DNA of 64,000 nt from Piper betle (lineage: Eukaryota > Streptophyta > Magnoliopsida > Piperales > Piperaceae): positions 26,511-90,510 of the forward strand of contig JAURVB010003404.1 of NCBI GenBank assembly GCA_033002965.1, in the 5' to 3' direction. Positions 1-11,399 of this stretch are shown one piece after another. Numbering within the stretch: position 1 is the stretch's first letter; each line of letters opens with the position of its first letter. The notes under the pieces were generated by a model. It was given only the letters and a program-made list of their open reading frames with translations, ran no database searches and had not been told where the DNA came from. The position numbers were made by a program, and so were the translations under genes.

Positions 1-329
1 TTTCAAACATCAAAACCCTCATACGCATTGCATGCTTCTGCTACCCCTAGCAAAGGTATAACCTCATTGATTGTATTGCGATTACAGAAAAATCCACACT
101 ACACCACGAAAAACATCAACCTCCATCAAACATCAATACACAATTTGATCATTCCACAATCATTCACCACGAGGAATTCTACTTTTTAAATATCATGATC
201 CTCATGCACATCACATCCTCGCCCAATTCCATTAACCTCATATCCATCCATTATATTATTGAAACAGACAAAGCAAAAAACAATTTGATCTAGCAAACGA
301 AAGATCGAAATCAAAGAATCTCACTTGGA
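1..329. other. AT-rich non-coding DNA at left edge
   Basis: No usable reading frame. On the minus strand a splice-donor-like AA|GTGAGA lies near 323-330, just after the GC-rich block of 330-665, so this stretch may be the intron or downstream part of whatever that block belongs to. I see nothing else. Confidence 0.4.
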
Positions 330-665
330 TCAGGAAGAACTCAAATCGTCGGCGGCGGAGGGATCAATGCCGCCGCCGACGGGACCGCCGGCACGCCGGC
401 GCCCGAGGGCTTGAGCAGGCGGAGGCGCTAGAGGTCGGCCATGGCCAGCAGCTGCAGGAGGCGGACCTAGGACAAGACGCAGCAGGAGAGGGAGAGGAAC
501 CACACCCGGAGCCGCAGCACCGCCGCCATGGGAGAGCCGCCGGTCACGCCGCCCCGACGCCGCAACATCCGAGGACCCGGATCTGGTGCCCGCGGCGGCC
601 GCCATAGCGATCACAGTGAGGGCCTAGGATTCCGACGAGGAGCTCCGACAAGAGCTCCGCCATAA
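330..665 (-). pseudogene. GC-rich exon-like fragment, probably inactivated
   Basis: The minus strand carries a GC-rich, exon-like block ending near a good splice donor (AA|GTGAGA at about 325). One frame is open for 94 codons (614 to 330) but is only Ala/Gly/Pro/Arg-rich low-complexity sequence. Another frame reads more like a membrane-anchor N-terminus (MAAVLRLRVWFLSLSCCVLS, then LLQLLAMADL, then RLRLLKPSGAGVPAVPSAAA), but it is interrupted by three stops: two TAG and one TGA. All three would be CAG or CGA if a single C-to-T change were reversed. I infer a first exon decayed by methylation-driven deamination. I do not recognise the family, and it could also be a GC-rich 5' UTR. Confidence 0.3.
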
Positions 666-670
666 AAGCT

Positions 671-882
671 TCCATGGCCGAGAAAATCGGATTCGATGGA
701 TACGGAGAGGGAAGGAAGAGACGTTCGTTTGCTTCTTTGTTTTTTTTTAATTATAGAGTAATAATAATAATAATAATAATAACATTAAAAAGAATAAAAA
801 TAACATAATAATAATAACACTAACGAGAATAAAAATAACATAATAACAATAATGCTAATAATAATAACAATAACAACTATAC

Positions 883-919
<37 letters not shown>

Positions 920-2880
920 ACAATAACAATAATACTAATAATAATAATAACACTACTAAATTTATTACTAATATTTTATTAAATATGGATTAAAATATTA
1001 GATTTAAAAAATATTATAAAAATTTCATCCTAAAAAGGGTCCTCATTAAAATACTACAAAAGTTAATATTATACTAAATTTACAAGGCGGTAAATAATTT
1101 ATACTATATTATGCTATGATATTTAAAATTATATTTAATAAAAAATTATGACACATTAAATTCAAATGTATGTATATATCTTGTGTTTCAAAATATATAT
1201 TGTGATGGGATTTTCGATGTCTTATATTCTAAAATCGAGTTCGGACTTTTTAAAAAAAATTTGGAAAGACAAGTTCAAGTTATTTGAATATATTATATAT
1301 ATATGATAATATTATGTTTAGACATGGATAAACAGATTAGAGTTTAGCACGAAAAATGTATTTGATAAACAAAGATTATTTGATGGCCGAAATCTACAAA
1401 GTCATCCCTGATATTTAGTATATAATTATGATTATTAACAAAATATACATTTTATTAGTAGGACGAGTTTCTAGACCGCCAATTTTTTAATTCTGATTAT
1501 TTGAATATATTATATATCCGTTAATATTCATACCAAGTAAATTTTAGCATAATTTGATTAGAAAAAAACATTTGACAAAGAAGATTGTCTCATATAACAT
1601 GCAAGGTCATCTTTAAATCTTTAAATTTAATAGAAGATTATGATTTATTAAAAAATGTGAATCTTGTGAACGGGATGGATTTTCAGATATTAGATACACT
1701 CAAATATGAGTTCCAACTATTCAGATTATTCTATATCTGATAATATTTGAATCAGGACGAGTTTGGCATGCCGCATAATTTCATGGGAGAAAACACAACA
1801 TAATTTTATACAAAAACGTATTTGACAGATGAAATATATTAAAAAAAATAACAGATAAATCGATAGATTAATAACATGAATTCGAATAATTTTTAATATC
1901 TATACTGCAAGAAATTAATTTATGAACAGAAAACAATATTTATTGTGTGTACCTTACAGTTGATTTTCATTCTAAGGATCAAAATATTGTCATGAAAACA
2001 GTTTTAGTTTCAAATCCAGAATAATGATAAGTCCCAACTTGTTCGGGACTTTCATGTTCTTCAAATTGGCTTCATCATGAAAGCTGCACAGTTCTAGTTG
2101 TCAACTCTTTTTCTAGCACTGGGACATTTATGAATTTTTAAAGATACAATTTGGGTAGAAAGAAACTGCCTCACTAAAGGTTCACAGCGAATTAATTGAA
2201 CTCTCAAAAAATCACAAGTAGAATTAAGGTCAATTAAAACATTACTTTGCTCTGAAAAAAAATACCAGTACTTCCACCCAGTTAAAAAACGAGGTGTTGA
2301 AGAGTGTTTTCTTATAGCAATGGTAACATACATCACATAAAAAAACAATGATAGCACATAATTTTACTGTTTAGGCATGAAACTAGCATGCTCACACTAA
2401 ATGTTGGCTACTTTTAGAGACAGTTCTTATTTGGTATAAAGAAAAATATTTCGCAATCCAACACCGTTTTTAACTTCACAAAGAAAAGGTCTTGTAACTC
2501 ACGAGAACAAGAACATAGTGATTATGTCATATAGAAGTGTTTTCTCCGTCAAAACAGGATTAAAACAATTCATAAATCTCATAAAGTAGGTCACATAACA
2601 TGTGGTTGATATCACATCAAGAACATTTACTTCGTTGCTGCTCTTGTATGTATTGCCACACGAATCAAATTTTTGAAGTTAAACCATCTCAACCAAGAGC
2701 AGGTCGCGTGAAGAATAAAAGAAAAGTACCTCAAGACAAAGACGGAATTGCACAAGAGCCTTTCTTCTATAGGACCACCCTCCACATTTCACTTTGAAGA
2801 AGTTCCACAAGAAAAAATGGCATTACATACAAAAGAAGTCAATCCTTTTCTTTGTCCCAAGCCAATTATCCACTCCTTTG
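671..2880. other. AT-rich intergenic DNA with (TAA)n microsatellites
   Basis: Long AT-rich stretch. TAA/AAT trinucleotide runs are at about 760-785 and 883-917, with looser TAATAA tracts between them. 1000-2050 is AT-rich without coding potential. Short open frames at 2094-2357 (minus) and 2600-2797 (plus) have no recognisable motif and I do not accept them as genes. Part of 2750-3229 may be 3' untranslated sequence of the transporter gene that ends at 3230. Confidence 0.6.
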
Positions 2881-3055
2881 TAAACTTGAACACATGCCAG
2901 AGCTCAATCAAAGATAAGTACTTTGTGACCTTGTACAAATGCCAAAGCTCAATCAAACATGAATTCTTTGTGAACTTGTACAAATGCCAGAGCTCAATTA
3001 AAGACGAATCCTTTTGTGATCTAGTATAAATGCCAGAGCTCAATCAAAGATGAAT
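2881..3055. repeat. 45-bp minisatellite, about 3.8 copies
   Basis: The motif ATGCCAGAGCTCAATCAAAG recurs with starts at 2894, 2939, 2984 and 3030, giving periods of 45, 45 and 46 bp. The second unit has CCAAAG in place of CCAGAG and the third has AATTAAAG. The period is a multiple of three, so both strands stay open across much of the array, which explains the overlapping short frames here. It lies about 175 bp beyond the stop of the folate-biopterin transporter gene, possibly in its 3' UTR. Confidence 0.9.
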
Positions 3056-3229
3056 GGTCGACAATTAGAAAATACTTATCACCACAGGCTAGTGCTGTTA
3101 ACATGTATGCTGAAATCTAATGTTTTATCCACCATCGTGGAATAACATGGGTGTTGACAAGCAGAAATGGCAACCACAAACAGCACAACATTTGCAATTG
3201 CATTAGCAAAGTTAAAACAAGATGTAAGA

Positions 3230-5354
3230 TCACTGCTCCTTGTCATGCTCGCTCCTATCAGGTATCCATGATACCCAAAGAAGAGGCACCAAAGTAGAGA
3301 CAGCCTGCACCAAAATGGCTAGAGGCAACCGCGAGAAGTCATAAGCAGACACCCCAAGAGCAGCAGCCAAAGCAACGCCAAGGTACCCGCTCACTATAGT
3401 AGCCAAAGCAACAGCAGACATGAGAAAAGCCATGACTGACCCCTCACAACCTGGGGGGCACAAGCCCGCCACCAGCACAATGAAAGGCAGCATCTTGAAC
3501 TGGAGCAGCACCTCTTGCAACCCGGAGAAGACAACAACATAGAAGGCATCAGACATACCGATAGCTCTATACACATCCTTGACAAACAATGCATCCGATG
3601 CCATGAACACGGCAATGGCCACCTGCACTGCCGCTATGAGCTTCCTTGGTGGCACCTTTTGCAGCCATCGGTTATAAGCAGCACTCCACAGAAGCATGGA
3701 AGCTTGGCCAAACACCTTGGACAGGCCAAGTATGGTTGAGCTGAGCTCCAACTGCTGCATCTGGTAGTAGAACATGGTGCCCAGCAAGATGGGTACCACC
3801 GCGTAGGACGCAGCAAACCAGGCAATGGCATGGGCAAGCTCTGGGTTTCTCAAAGCCATTGAGAGCTCGGACAGCTGCTTCCGAATGCCAGAACTACTTG
3901 AAGAAGCCTTTGGGAGATCCAACGAACGTTCATGGATTGAAATGGTGAAGATAAGCTGGACTAGAAGGAGGACAGCAAAGCAGAGGAACATGGAGTTGGG
4001 AGTAAAGTGGTTGATAGCAATTCCACCAAGGAGATTGCCAAGTACTCCACCAAAAGAAGCCATCATCCACACAAACGATTGAATCCCACCAGAGCTAGAA
4101 GATGATCTACGCTTGCTAGATTCTGCTACAATAGCATCATTGGCAACTTCAACAATGGAAGCACCAAGGTTGCTAAGAACAAGCAACACTGAGATGAGCA
4201 CAATTGAAAGCGCCTTCCCAGGAAGTATGGCTATGGACAACCATGACAGAGATTGCAACACCACTGCAAAACAAGAAGTGGGTAGTTGCTAAATATATTA
4301 ATCAAAGTACGAAATATATTGTAAAAGTATAAAGCTTGTATTTACATTGTTGCAAGCGTTCCAATCAATACAATATATATTAGTCTGAACGTAAAACTGG
4401 AGTAATTTCATTGATTTTGCACATAGAAACGTTACAACCTGATACAAATTTAATATGGAAACATTGCACGCAGAAAATCCGTAGTTTGGATATTGAGAAA
4501 TATTACAATAAGTACGAATGATTTCGTGCATGATTTGTGCACAAACAAAAAAATCATAATCAAAACATTCACAATTTGGAGGTAATAATACATACCAAAA
4601 TTACATGCAATATCAGATACACTTCCCCACAGTTAAGTGGTCAAATTACTAAAGAGACTGTAAAAAGTATAAAGCTTGTACTTACATTAATGCAATTGTT
4701 CCAATTGGCGCAATAAAATATTAATTTAAACAAGGAAGATTATAATCAATTGCTTGTGAAAAAAATATTATTATCAAATCAAACACAATTAGGAGGTAAA
4801 ATACGTACAAAAATTACAATTAACATCATACAAGACATTTCCTGACAGTTGATAACAGTTAAATTGTTCAAAATTGTACACCATATACATAAATGCAATT
4901 GTTCCAATCGATACAACACATATATAACTAAACAAGGAAAAGATCATAATCAAAAAAAAAACGATTAGAACCAAAACAATCAGAGGGTAAAATATATAAA
5001 GAAAAAACTACGCGTAACATCAGATAGCTAGACATTCCATGGCATGCAATTACGGACGGACAGACATGAAAGACAAGACAAGAAGAAAGTGTGACCTCCG
5101 AGGGAGATGTAAGGGAGACGGTGCTGGCCGCGGAAGTAGACAGCGTCAGAGAGGAGGCCGTAGAGGGGCTTGCCGACCATGGGGAGGTTGGAGGAGTGCT
5201 GGAGGAGCTGGAGGGTGGAGGCGGGGACTGCGAGGTTGTCCTTGAGGAAGAAGTTGACGGCCATCCACGGGAAGCATCGAAAGCCTTGGAGGAGGAAGCC
5301 GAGACCGAGGAGTGGACGGAGTGGGCTGCGTGGTCGGATCTTGGTCGTTCCCAT
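3230..5354 (-). CDS. Folate-biopterin (BT1-family) transporter, FBT7-like, two exons
   Basis: Exon 1 is 5354-5096 and exon 2 is 4263-3230, joined by a GT-AG intron (donor CGGAG|gtcac, acceptor ttttgcag|TGGTG), giving 430 residues. The protein belongs to the BT1 branch of the major facilitator superfamily, multi-pass carriers of folates or pterins in plants, cyanobacteria and kinetoplastids. Visible family signatures: GFLLQGFRCFPWMAVNFFLKD and GQHRLPYISLG in exon 1; LSNLGASIVEVANDAIVAES, GGVLGNLLGG, AYNRWL and CPPGCEGSVMAFLMSA in exon 2. The match is closest to the plant protein called probable folate-biopterin transporter 7. The first ATG is used; exon 1 is GC-rich. No frame breaks were found. 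Substrate and membrane (plastid or other) cannot be read from the sequence; I see no clear transit peptide. Confidence 0.93.
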
Positions 5355-5590
5355 GTCGGAGTGATGGGAGAGGAAAGGAGTGGTGGCGGGATTCGAGATT
5401 GGGGAGAGGTGGAACTTGTTTACGAATTACGTGCGCGCTCAAGTGATTGAGCTGTTTACACTTTACTCCCTACCCGCACCAGAACAAAACTTCCATTGAA
5501 ATTCATCTCCAGCTTTTGACGCGTAGAAGAACTGGTATATACAGATAGGGCTTCTGAGATCGTTGGATCGAAATCCAACGGTCATTAATC
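5355..5590. other. Upstream region of the transporter gene
   Basis: Contains the presumed 5' UTR and promoter of the minus-strand transporter. I see no convincing TATA box and no reading frame beyond shadows of exon 1. Confidence 0.4.
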
Positions 5591-6245
5591 ATCTCTACCA
5601 TTTACACACCAGCAGCCCCCCTACCCCTACATATTTCGCGTTCCTGCCCACCGGAATTCCCTCCCCCGGGCATAGCCATCCCCCACCCCTGGCGTCGCCA
5701 TCCCCTGCTGCCGCCCCCAGCCTTTTTCCTTCCTAGTTCACACATTTTCCACCACTGCCCCCGCCCCCGGTTCCTTTCCCCTCCCCACGACGGTGCCCGA
5801 GTCATGCTCGTCGAAATTCGCCGCCCAATTGCCTCAACTGCCGCCGTCGACTCCCTATGCTGGTCGCTTCCTCTGTGTCTCGACAATCGGTGGCAGCGGC
5901 ATTTTGTTGGGGGAAAGAAGAGACGTGCTGGCGAGGCGGCAATAATAGGCGGCCGACGGTGTGGTCGCTGGTGCGATAAAACAAAAGGGGGGGGAGAAGG
6001 GCAATTGACAATTTCGTAATAAAAATTTGACTCGCTCCCGACTCGAGTCAATATTACACGAAACAAATTTAATAAAATAATAAAATAATTTCGTAATAAA
6101 AACTTCTCTTGACTCGAGTTAAGTTTTTATTACGAAATAAATTTAAAAAATATAATAATTTTATAATAAAAACTTTTATTTTGTAATAAAAACTTTGATT
6201 TTAAAAAAAATTTAAAAATTTATTTCGATAAAAATTTGTAAAATA
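5591..6245 (-). repeat. Degenerate GC-block/AT-block module with TTGACTCG dyad
   Basis: A GC-rich half (5600-6010, pyrimidine-rich on the plus strand) is followed by a 25-bp dyad (6027-6051, arms TTGACTCG..C and GACTCGAGTCAA, degenerate on the left) and then an AT-rich half with repeated aataaaaact tracts. The order GC half, dyad, AT half is the one seen inside the minus-strand LTR at 12400-13100, so this is probably a decayed, truncated relative in the same orientation. The 154-codon minus-strand frame (6066-5602) has only Pro/Arg/Gly low-complexity sequence and I do not call it a gene. Confidence 0.5.
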
Positions 6246-6715
6246 ATACGGACTGAATTTCCATTAAAAGTGCAATTAAAGGCCACCCTATCAAATCAAC
6301 ATGTATACGTATATAGATAATTAATAAAACATTCACACAATAAATTCAACTGGTGATTTATCTTTATCTTACTTAATTGGACTAAGTTTTGACCTATCTG
6401 TGCATTCTAATTCTTAGCTTTGTTGTACATATTCAATATCTAAATATATTTTACTAAAACATAGGTATTTAAATGTTACAATTAGAAATTCTTCTACTGA
6501 ATCAACTATCATATCACATTATATTATCATACCCTGCATTACATCATATCATTCTCAATATAATGAGAACATCAATAAAATATTAATATTTTATCGTCTG
6601 ATGTGTGCGTATGCAAGAGGCTCCTCCGTTTATTTTCACTCATTCTCCTCATTATCATCACCTAGACATATTATAAAAATATATCAATAATGAGTATTAC
6701 TGGTCCAAATGACCG
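6246..6715 (-). mobile_element. LTR fragment of the same retrotransposon family (minus)
   Basis: The stretch beginning AAAAGTGCAATTAAAGGCCACCC and the later GAGGCTCCTCCG and AGTATTACTGGTCC blocks occur in the same order as in the LTR that starts at 63305 (63560, 63807, 63890). It is diverged and lacks the LTR terminus. It may be the left part of the LTR whose right part is 13419-14165, split by insertion of the element between them; the junction is not exact, so this is an inference. Confidence 0.45.
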
Positions 6716-6872
6716 ATCACCCAGTCTCACTCGCTCACGGTACACACCAAATCCCAAAATCAAGGATTGGCGCCCGACACCAAATATCGATGTCAACACA
6801 ATGGGATTACAGGGCATTGTATGCAATCCTCTTGGCGTGTTATTTACTGGTGTGTGATTGGTCGTAAGTGAT
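6716..6872. other. Retrotransposon internal remnant, no clear frame
   Basis: Lies between an LTR fragment and the broken gag frame. Probably retroelement internal sequence left by a large deletion. No protein motif is visible. Confidence 0.35.
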
Positions 6873-7406
6873 TTACCGATAGCCGGTTACTGATACTCGG
6901 GGCGCTAAGTAGTTGGGCATGGTATCGTAATCGGGGTGCTCGTGTTCGCAGATGGGTGATTCAGCGTGCCGTCGTTCATAGCAGTATTTGGTTGCGTAAC
7001 TTATGGAAGGCTGGTGTTTCCAGGAGGGAAATACGCCCCGCCCTTGCGCCTCTTCATCCACAGCTGGTCTCTTCTCTGCTCTAGCCACTGATAGAGCTAT
7101 TTGCCTGAGCTCTCTCCTAAATTCCTCTTGATTCTGCTGCATTTGCATCTGAACCTCAACTAGCCTAGCTATCGCAGCATCCCTTTCCTCTCGACTACTC
7201 CCACTGCGGTGACTGTCACGTCAACTGTCTCGGCGATGGCTCTCCATACGACGACTAGCTGATACCGGTACACTCATCTTTGCTGGCGGCATGGTGGTCC
7301 TAGGTCGACTGGAAGCTGTGTCGCTGTGACCATGACTGGGGCTGTCCTGCCTGGGCATGGGAGGAGATGGACTCCCGATCCGTGTCCGACGGGTCTGTGT
7401 GACCAT
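6873..7406 (-). pseudogene. Broken gag N-terminus of an LTR retrotransposon
   Basis: Two minus-strand frames, 7406-7221 and 7148-6873, form one reading frame interrupted by a TGA (after RRMESHRRDS). The first part is Ser/Arg/Pro-rich; the second is a charged, Gln-rich helical segment (MQMQQNQEEFRRELRQIA) like the leader of plant Ty3/gypsy Gag proteins. The start lies about 215 bp downstream of the primer-binding site, as expected for gag. No capsid, zinc knuckle, protease, reverse transcriptase or integrase was found between here and the window's left edge, so the element is truncated or non-autonomous. Gag identity rests mainly on position and composition. Confidence 0.6.
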
Positions 7407-7608
7407 CCTGCTAGTAGTTCCTGCTCTAGTCTACTCGCCTGTCACACTGCCGATTTGTAAGAAATTCTACAATGAAAAACATTAAAACAGAAAAATACCT
7501 GTCGGAACAGCTTCGGCACACATGTAACCTGTATGCATCAACCATCATAATCACCAAGAGTTAGCTTTGATACCACAATTGGTATCAGAGAAAATATACC
7601 AAGAGTTG

Positions 7609-7620
7609 GCTCTGATACCA
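7609..7620 (-). other. Primer-binding site (tRNA-iMet)
   Basis: On the minus strand TGGTATCAGAGC starts 4 bases after the LTR terminus (…GGTGTTACA, ending at 7625). This is the standard plant retrotransposon primer site complementary to the 3' end of initiator tRNA-Met. It fixes the LTR at 7625-13418 as a 5' LTR in minus orientation. Two further related 11-12-mers lie at 7564-7575 (same strand, one mismatch) and 7580-7590 (opposite strand). Confidence 0.85.
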
Positions 7621-8467
7621 CAACTGTAACACCTCGTTTCGGCTCACCCGTGAACCGACCCGGAAATGTCACCGGCGACCGAACCGTTCGCTAATCTACT
7701 GGGTTCGGTTAAGCCGTCCAGGATCTACTCTCGACGTTTTAAGATGGAAATGCAATCATGAGATGCATGAATGGGAACGATTGGGTTCTAACGGAGTCCT
7801 ACATGCATGCTATGATGTACAAGCAAAATAAGACAAAACAACAAATGAGAAACCAAAAGAAAATATATACTATTTTATGAAAATACGATAACACATAACA
7901 ATCTACCATGACATTAAATCATTATCTCATTCATTTTTACCCGAGCCGAGTCTGAACTCCAAGGCTCCCTACTCATTCATATTTATCAGTTCGTTCCATA
8001 ACAAGTAATTCATTCAAGCAAACACATCAAAATTATCGTTTACATAACAATAACACACCATCATTATACGTTACACGCGGCAGGTACATGTGTGCGTGGT
8101 TCTGTGCTGCACCTCCACAGTCCCGACAGCTTTTATCGCTCGCATTCCTCACCTACATATATATAGAAAAAACGTCAGTATCGAGTGTTACCGGCCCGGA
8201 AAATAACTAATATCAATCTTGCACAGGAGAGCAAACTCTCCTGTTGAATCAAAACCATATACTTCCTCAAGAACTCTCATCAGCGCACATACGGGAGCTG
8301 TCACCATTGGGCCATCGCCCTCGGGTCGACAGCGTCCCCCTTTCTTTCTCATTCTCATACCTTGGCCATTTCTCTATCGCTTCTCGCATCAAATTTCATT
8401 CCTTACCACCCTCTGCGCCTTCCATATTACTCCTGGCCTTGAGCACAAAGGCCGAGCACTCTCAGGC

Positions 8468-11399
8468 TGTAAAACCCACGATTCGAGTTAGGGTTTTATA
8501 TTCAGAACCGGTCGAGTCGACCGTTATTTTTTTTGAATTGAGTCAGTTTCAGGACACGTGTACCGAGCCGACGCCGGTCGCGTGTATGAGCTATGAGGGT
8601 CATGCGTACCCAAGTATATGATGATAACGTCATGAACACAGCAGAACAGAATGAGTTATCAGAACATATGAGAGTATGCCAGTGATTTTTATTATTATTT
8701 TTACATATAATGGATCGTAGAATTAGTTTTAGGTCGTTTATTGCGTCAGGATGTGTTACGGGCATTTCGGGTGGGTTGATAGCTCTAGAGCATATCATTA
8801 TGATTTTTTTGATGTTGTTTGATTTTACGGGATTTTTCCCGATTTTTATGAATTTTTTTAGGATTTAATACGACCTAGTTATTAAACTTGACTCGAGCCG
8901 GAGACGAGTCAAGTCTTAATTACAAGTTTGCCACCCAACCCTTCTTCTCCACGACGCCATTTTCTCCCCACGCCCAAACCCCGACGCCGCCACTGTGCAG
9001 CGTCGCCGCCGCCGCTGTCGGCGCCGCCCGGCCGCCGATCGTCGCCGCCCAGCTCCGCCACGGCGTCGCCGTGCCACCCCGACCAGCCCCGGCCGCTGCC
9101 AGGCCGCCGCAACGTCGGAATCGGCTCGCCTAGCGCCGCGGCTACATTTCGGTCGCGTCGCCGATTCCGCCGCCGGCGAGCATCGCCACCACGATCAGGT
9201 GGTCGCCTCAGCACCCTCGACCACCTAGTGACGCTTCCTGACCGGAGCGGAGGCCGTCGCCGCCGTGGCCGGCCGGATCTAGCAACCACCACGGCCGGCC
9301 TCTGTTTTGCCGTTTTCCGGCGAGCCGCCGCCTCCATTGGCCACGCTGAGGTCATAGATGAGTCGGGGCCGCCGAGCCGGTTCCGAGGGTACCCAACACG
9401 ACCCCTTTCCGACCAATAGATGCTGCCGGCGATTGTCGCCGGAAAACCACCGGAAGTCGCCGGAAAACCGCCGGAAAAATCGGAATTTCTGGGATTTGCC
9501 GGAATCCACCGGATCTTCCGCGGGGCTCACCCAGTGGAGCCCGATCGAACGTCGGACGCCGAGGAGCGCCGAGTTCGAGCTCCGAGACGCGCGACGGAAC
9601 CCTAGCCGTCGCCGATTGCCGACGATGTGAGGTATAATTACCTCCGATTGATTTATTTAAAATTGATTATTGTTAGCACAGCATGCTAGGACTAATTATT
9701 GATGTGATTAATGCTTAATTACAAATAAAGTGATAAGTTACATGATGTGATTGATAGTTTATGGAGGTTAAGTGGTTTAATGAAGTAAGTAAATTGAGCA
9801 TGATAATTGTGTATGATGTAACTTAGGAAAAATACAATAAAATTGTCCTAAATAGGATGAGTTAGAGTTATTTTCATATTTATGGTTATTTGATGATTGA
9901 TTATTTTGTGTTTAATTGTGTTGAGTTGATGCATCATTTAGTTAGCGGGCGTTAGTATTTAGTTTTGATGTGTAGGTACGGAATAGGAGCTCGCCGCCTA
10001 GGTGCGATGACACGCTTGGAGCTTCTACCAGGTCCGTTTAGGACTCGTCTTGTTTTACGCTCTTCCATTGTATGTTTATTTTATTATTGCAGGGCGGGTT
10101 AAGTGGCGTTTTATTGGATCCCACTTAACTCGGGCCATTTAATCGAATATTTCCGGATTAATAACCCCTCGAGGATGAGATCCCTCGAGGATGATTTCGA
10201 AAACAAGATCCACCACAAGTTGCCTTCGGGCCTATTATATGAATCCCTTCCCAGGCCTATATATATAGTTTTATCGAGTTTTCAGTGAGACGAGAGATGG
10301 AGAAACCGACTGCACGTACCATGCAGAGGATGCCGTGACAGTCAAAGCGGGCTCTGGATTAGTGCCAGCGGACTGTTCCATTCCCGAGGGATCCTGACAA
10401 CTCCGCGTTTGAGTTCCTCACACCCGGAGAACGTGGAGGTTTACGGGTACTGTTTAGTACAGCGCATGTCCGGACTTGTGGTTCAAAGGGTACTAAAGGC
10501 GACTGCCTGAGAGTACTCGGCCTTCGTGCTCAAGGCCAGGAGAAATATGGAGGTTCGGAGAGGGCTTAGGATAAAGTTTCATGAGAAGTACTGAAAAAGA
10601 AGTGCTGAGAGTAGCACAGTACCAGCAGCAGAGCAGTAAGTTCGGGATGCTACCGGGTCTGCAGCCCAGTGGCTCCTCAGTAGTGCCCTTCAGAGTGTTC
10701 TTGAGGAAGTATATGGTTTTCTTTCATATGAGAGTTTGCTCTCATAGTCAGTTTGCTATAGTTATTTTATTTTCCGGACCAGTAACGCTTGTTACTGACG
10801 TTTTTCTTATATATATGTAGGTGATAAGCACGAGATGGATGGGCCGGCCAGGACGGAGGAGCAATGAGGTCTTCTGCACACACACATTGGGTGATCTGAA
10901 TGTTTAATGTTTTGTTATTATGATATTATTTTATAAACATGCTATGAGTAAATGTTTGAGGCATGACAATGAGATGAAATGAAATGATCAGAGTAGCGCA
11001 GCAAAAGTATGATGGGTTGAAACCCAAGCTTCAGCATGAGTGTATAGTAGATTAGATTCTGTGTGGATGAAATTATTTGATAGTTGGTTATATATATTTG
11101 TATATATGTATATTTGACAGGGTGGCCCCTAATTACATTTTTAGGGGAAATTCTGTCCGTTATATTTCAAAACTTTTATTAATTTTTATCGGGATTGTTT
11201 GGTGTGTACTCTGACTTGCATGTCATTCATGTAGTACCATGTTAGGTTTTGTGTATTCATCCATGCATTACGAGTTGTATCTTCATCTTAAGACGCCGAG
11301 ATTGGATCCGCATGAGTTAGGTTCGGGTTAGCCGACCTAACCGGGGCCTGTAACATGCCGGTTCGGTTCACGAGCGTGAACCGGATTTGGGGTGTTACA
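8468..11399 (+). mobile_element. Solo LTR (LTR B), plus strand, nested in LTR A
   Basis: Begins TGTAAAACCC at 8468 and ends GGGGTGTTACA at 11399 (2,932 bp). It is flanked by the 5-bp duplication CAGGC at 8463-8467 and 11400-11404. The flanking sequence rejoins exactly into an LTR like 13590-13640 (…actctcaggc/agtcgcc…). No internal domain or second LTR is attached, so it is a solo LTR formed by unequal recombination. Features in sense order: dyad at 8888-8912, GC-rich block 8930-9630, AT-rich part, CTCGAG dyad at 10168-10189, TATA box at 10258-10266 and TTACA end. It is homologous to LTR A over its length but in opposite orientation. Confidence 0.93.
10258..10266 (+). promoter_or_regulatory. 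Putative TATA box of LTR B
   Basis: TATATATAG preceded by GGCC. The equivalent element occurs in LTR A (minus, 11637-11648) and the LTR fragment at 13853-13861 in the same surroundings, ~70-90 bp downstream of the CTCGAG dyad. Position implies a U3 of about 1.8 kb and R-U5 of about 1.1 kb. Inferred; no transcript start is visible. Confidence 0.5.

Noticed and set aside
2748..3043. Repetitive short protein on either strand (CQSSIK or LIELWHLYK repeats)
   Set aside because: Both are translations of the 45-bp minisatellite; no start context, and the opposite strand is equally open.
5602..6066. 154-codon minus-strand frame
   Set aside because: Low-complexity sequence in a decayed repeat with no motif.
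8909..9630. Overlapping open frames of 77-163 codons on both strands
   Set aside because: They fall in the GC-rich block of a solo LTR, are Arg/Pro/Ala low-complexity in every frame and share no motif.
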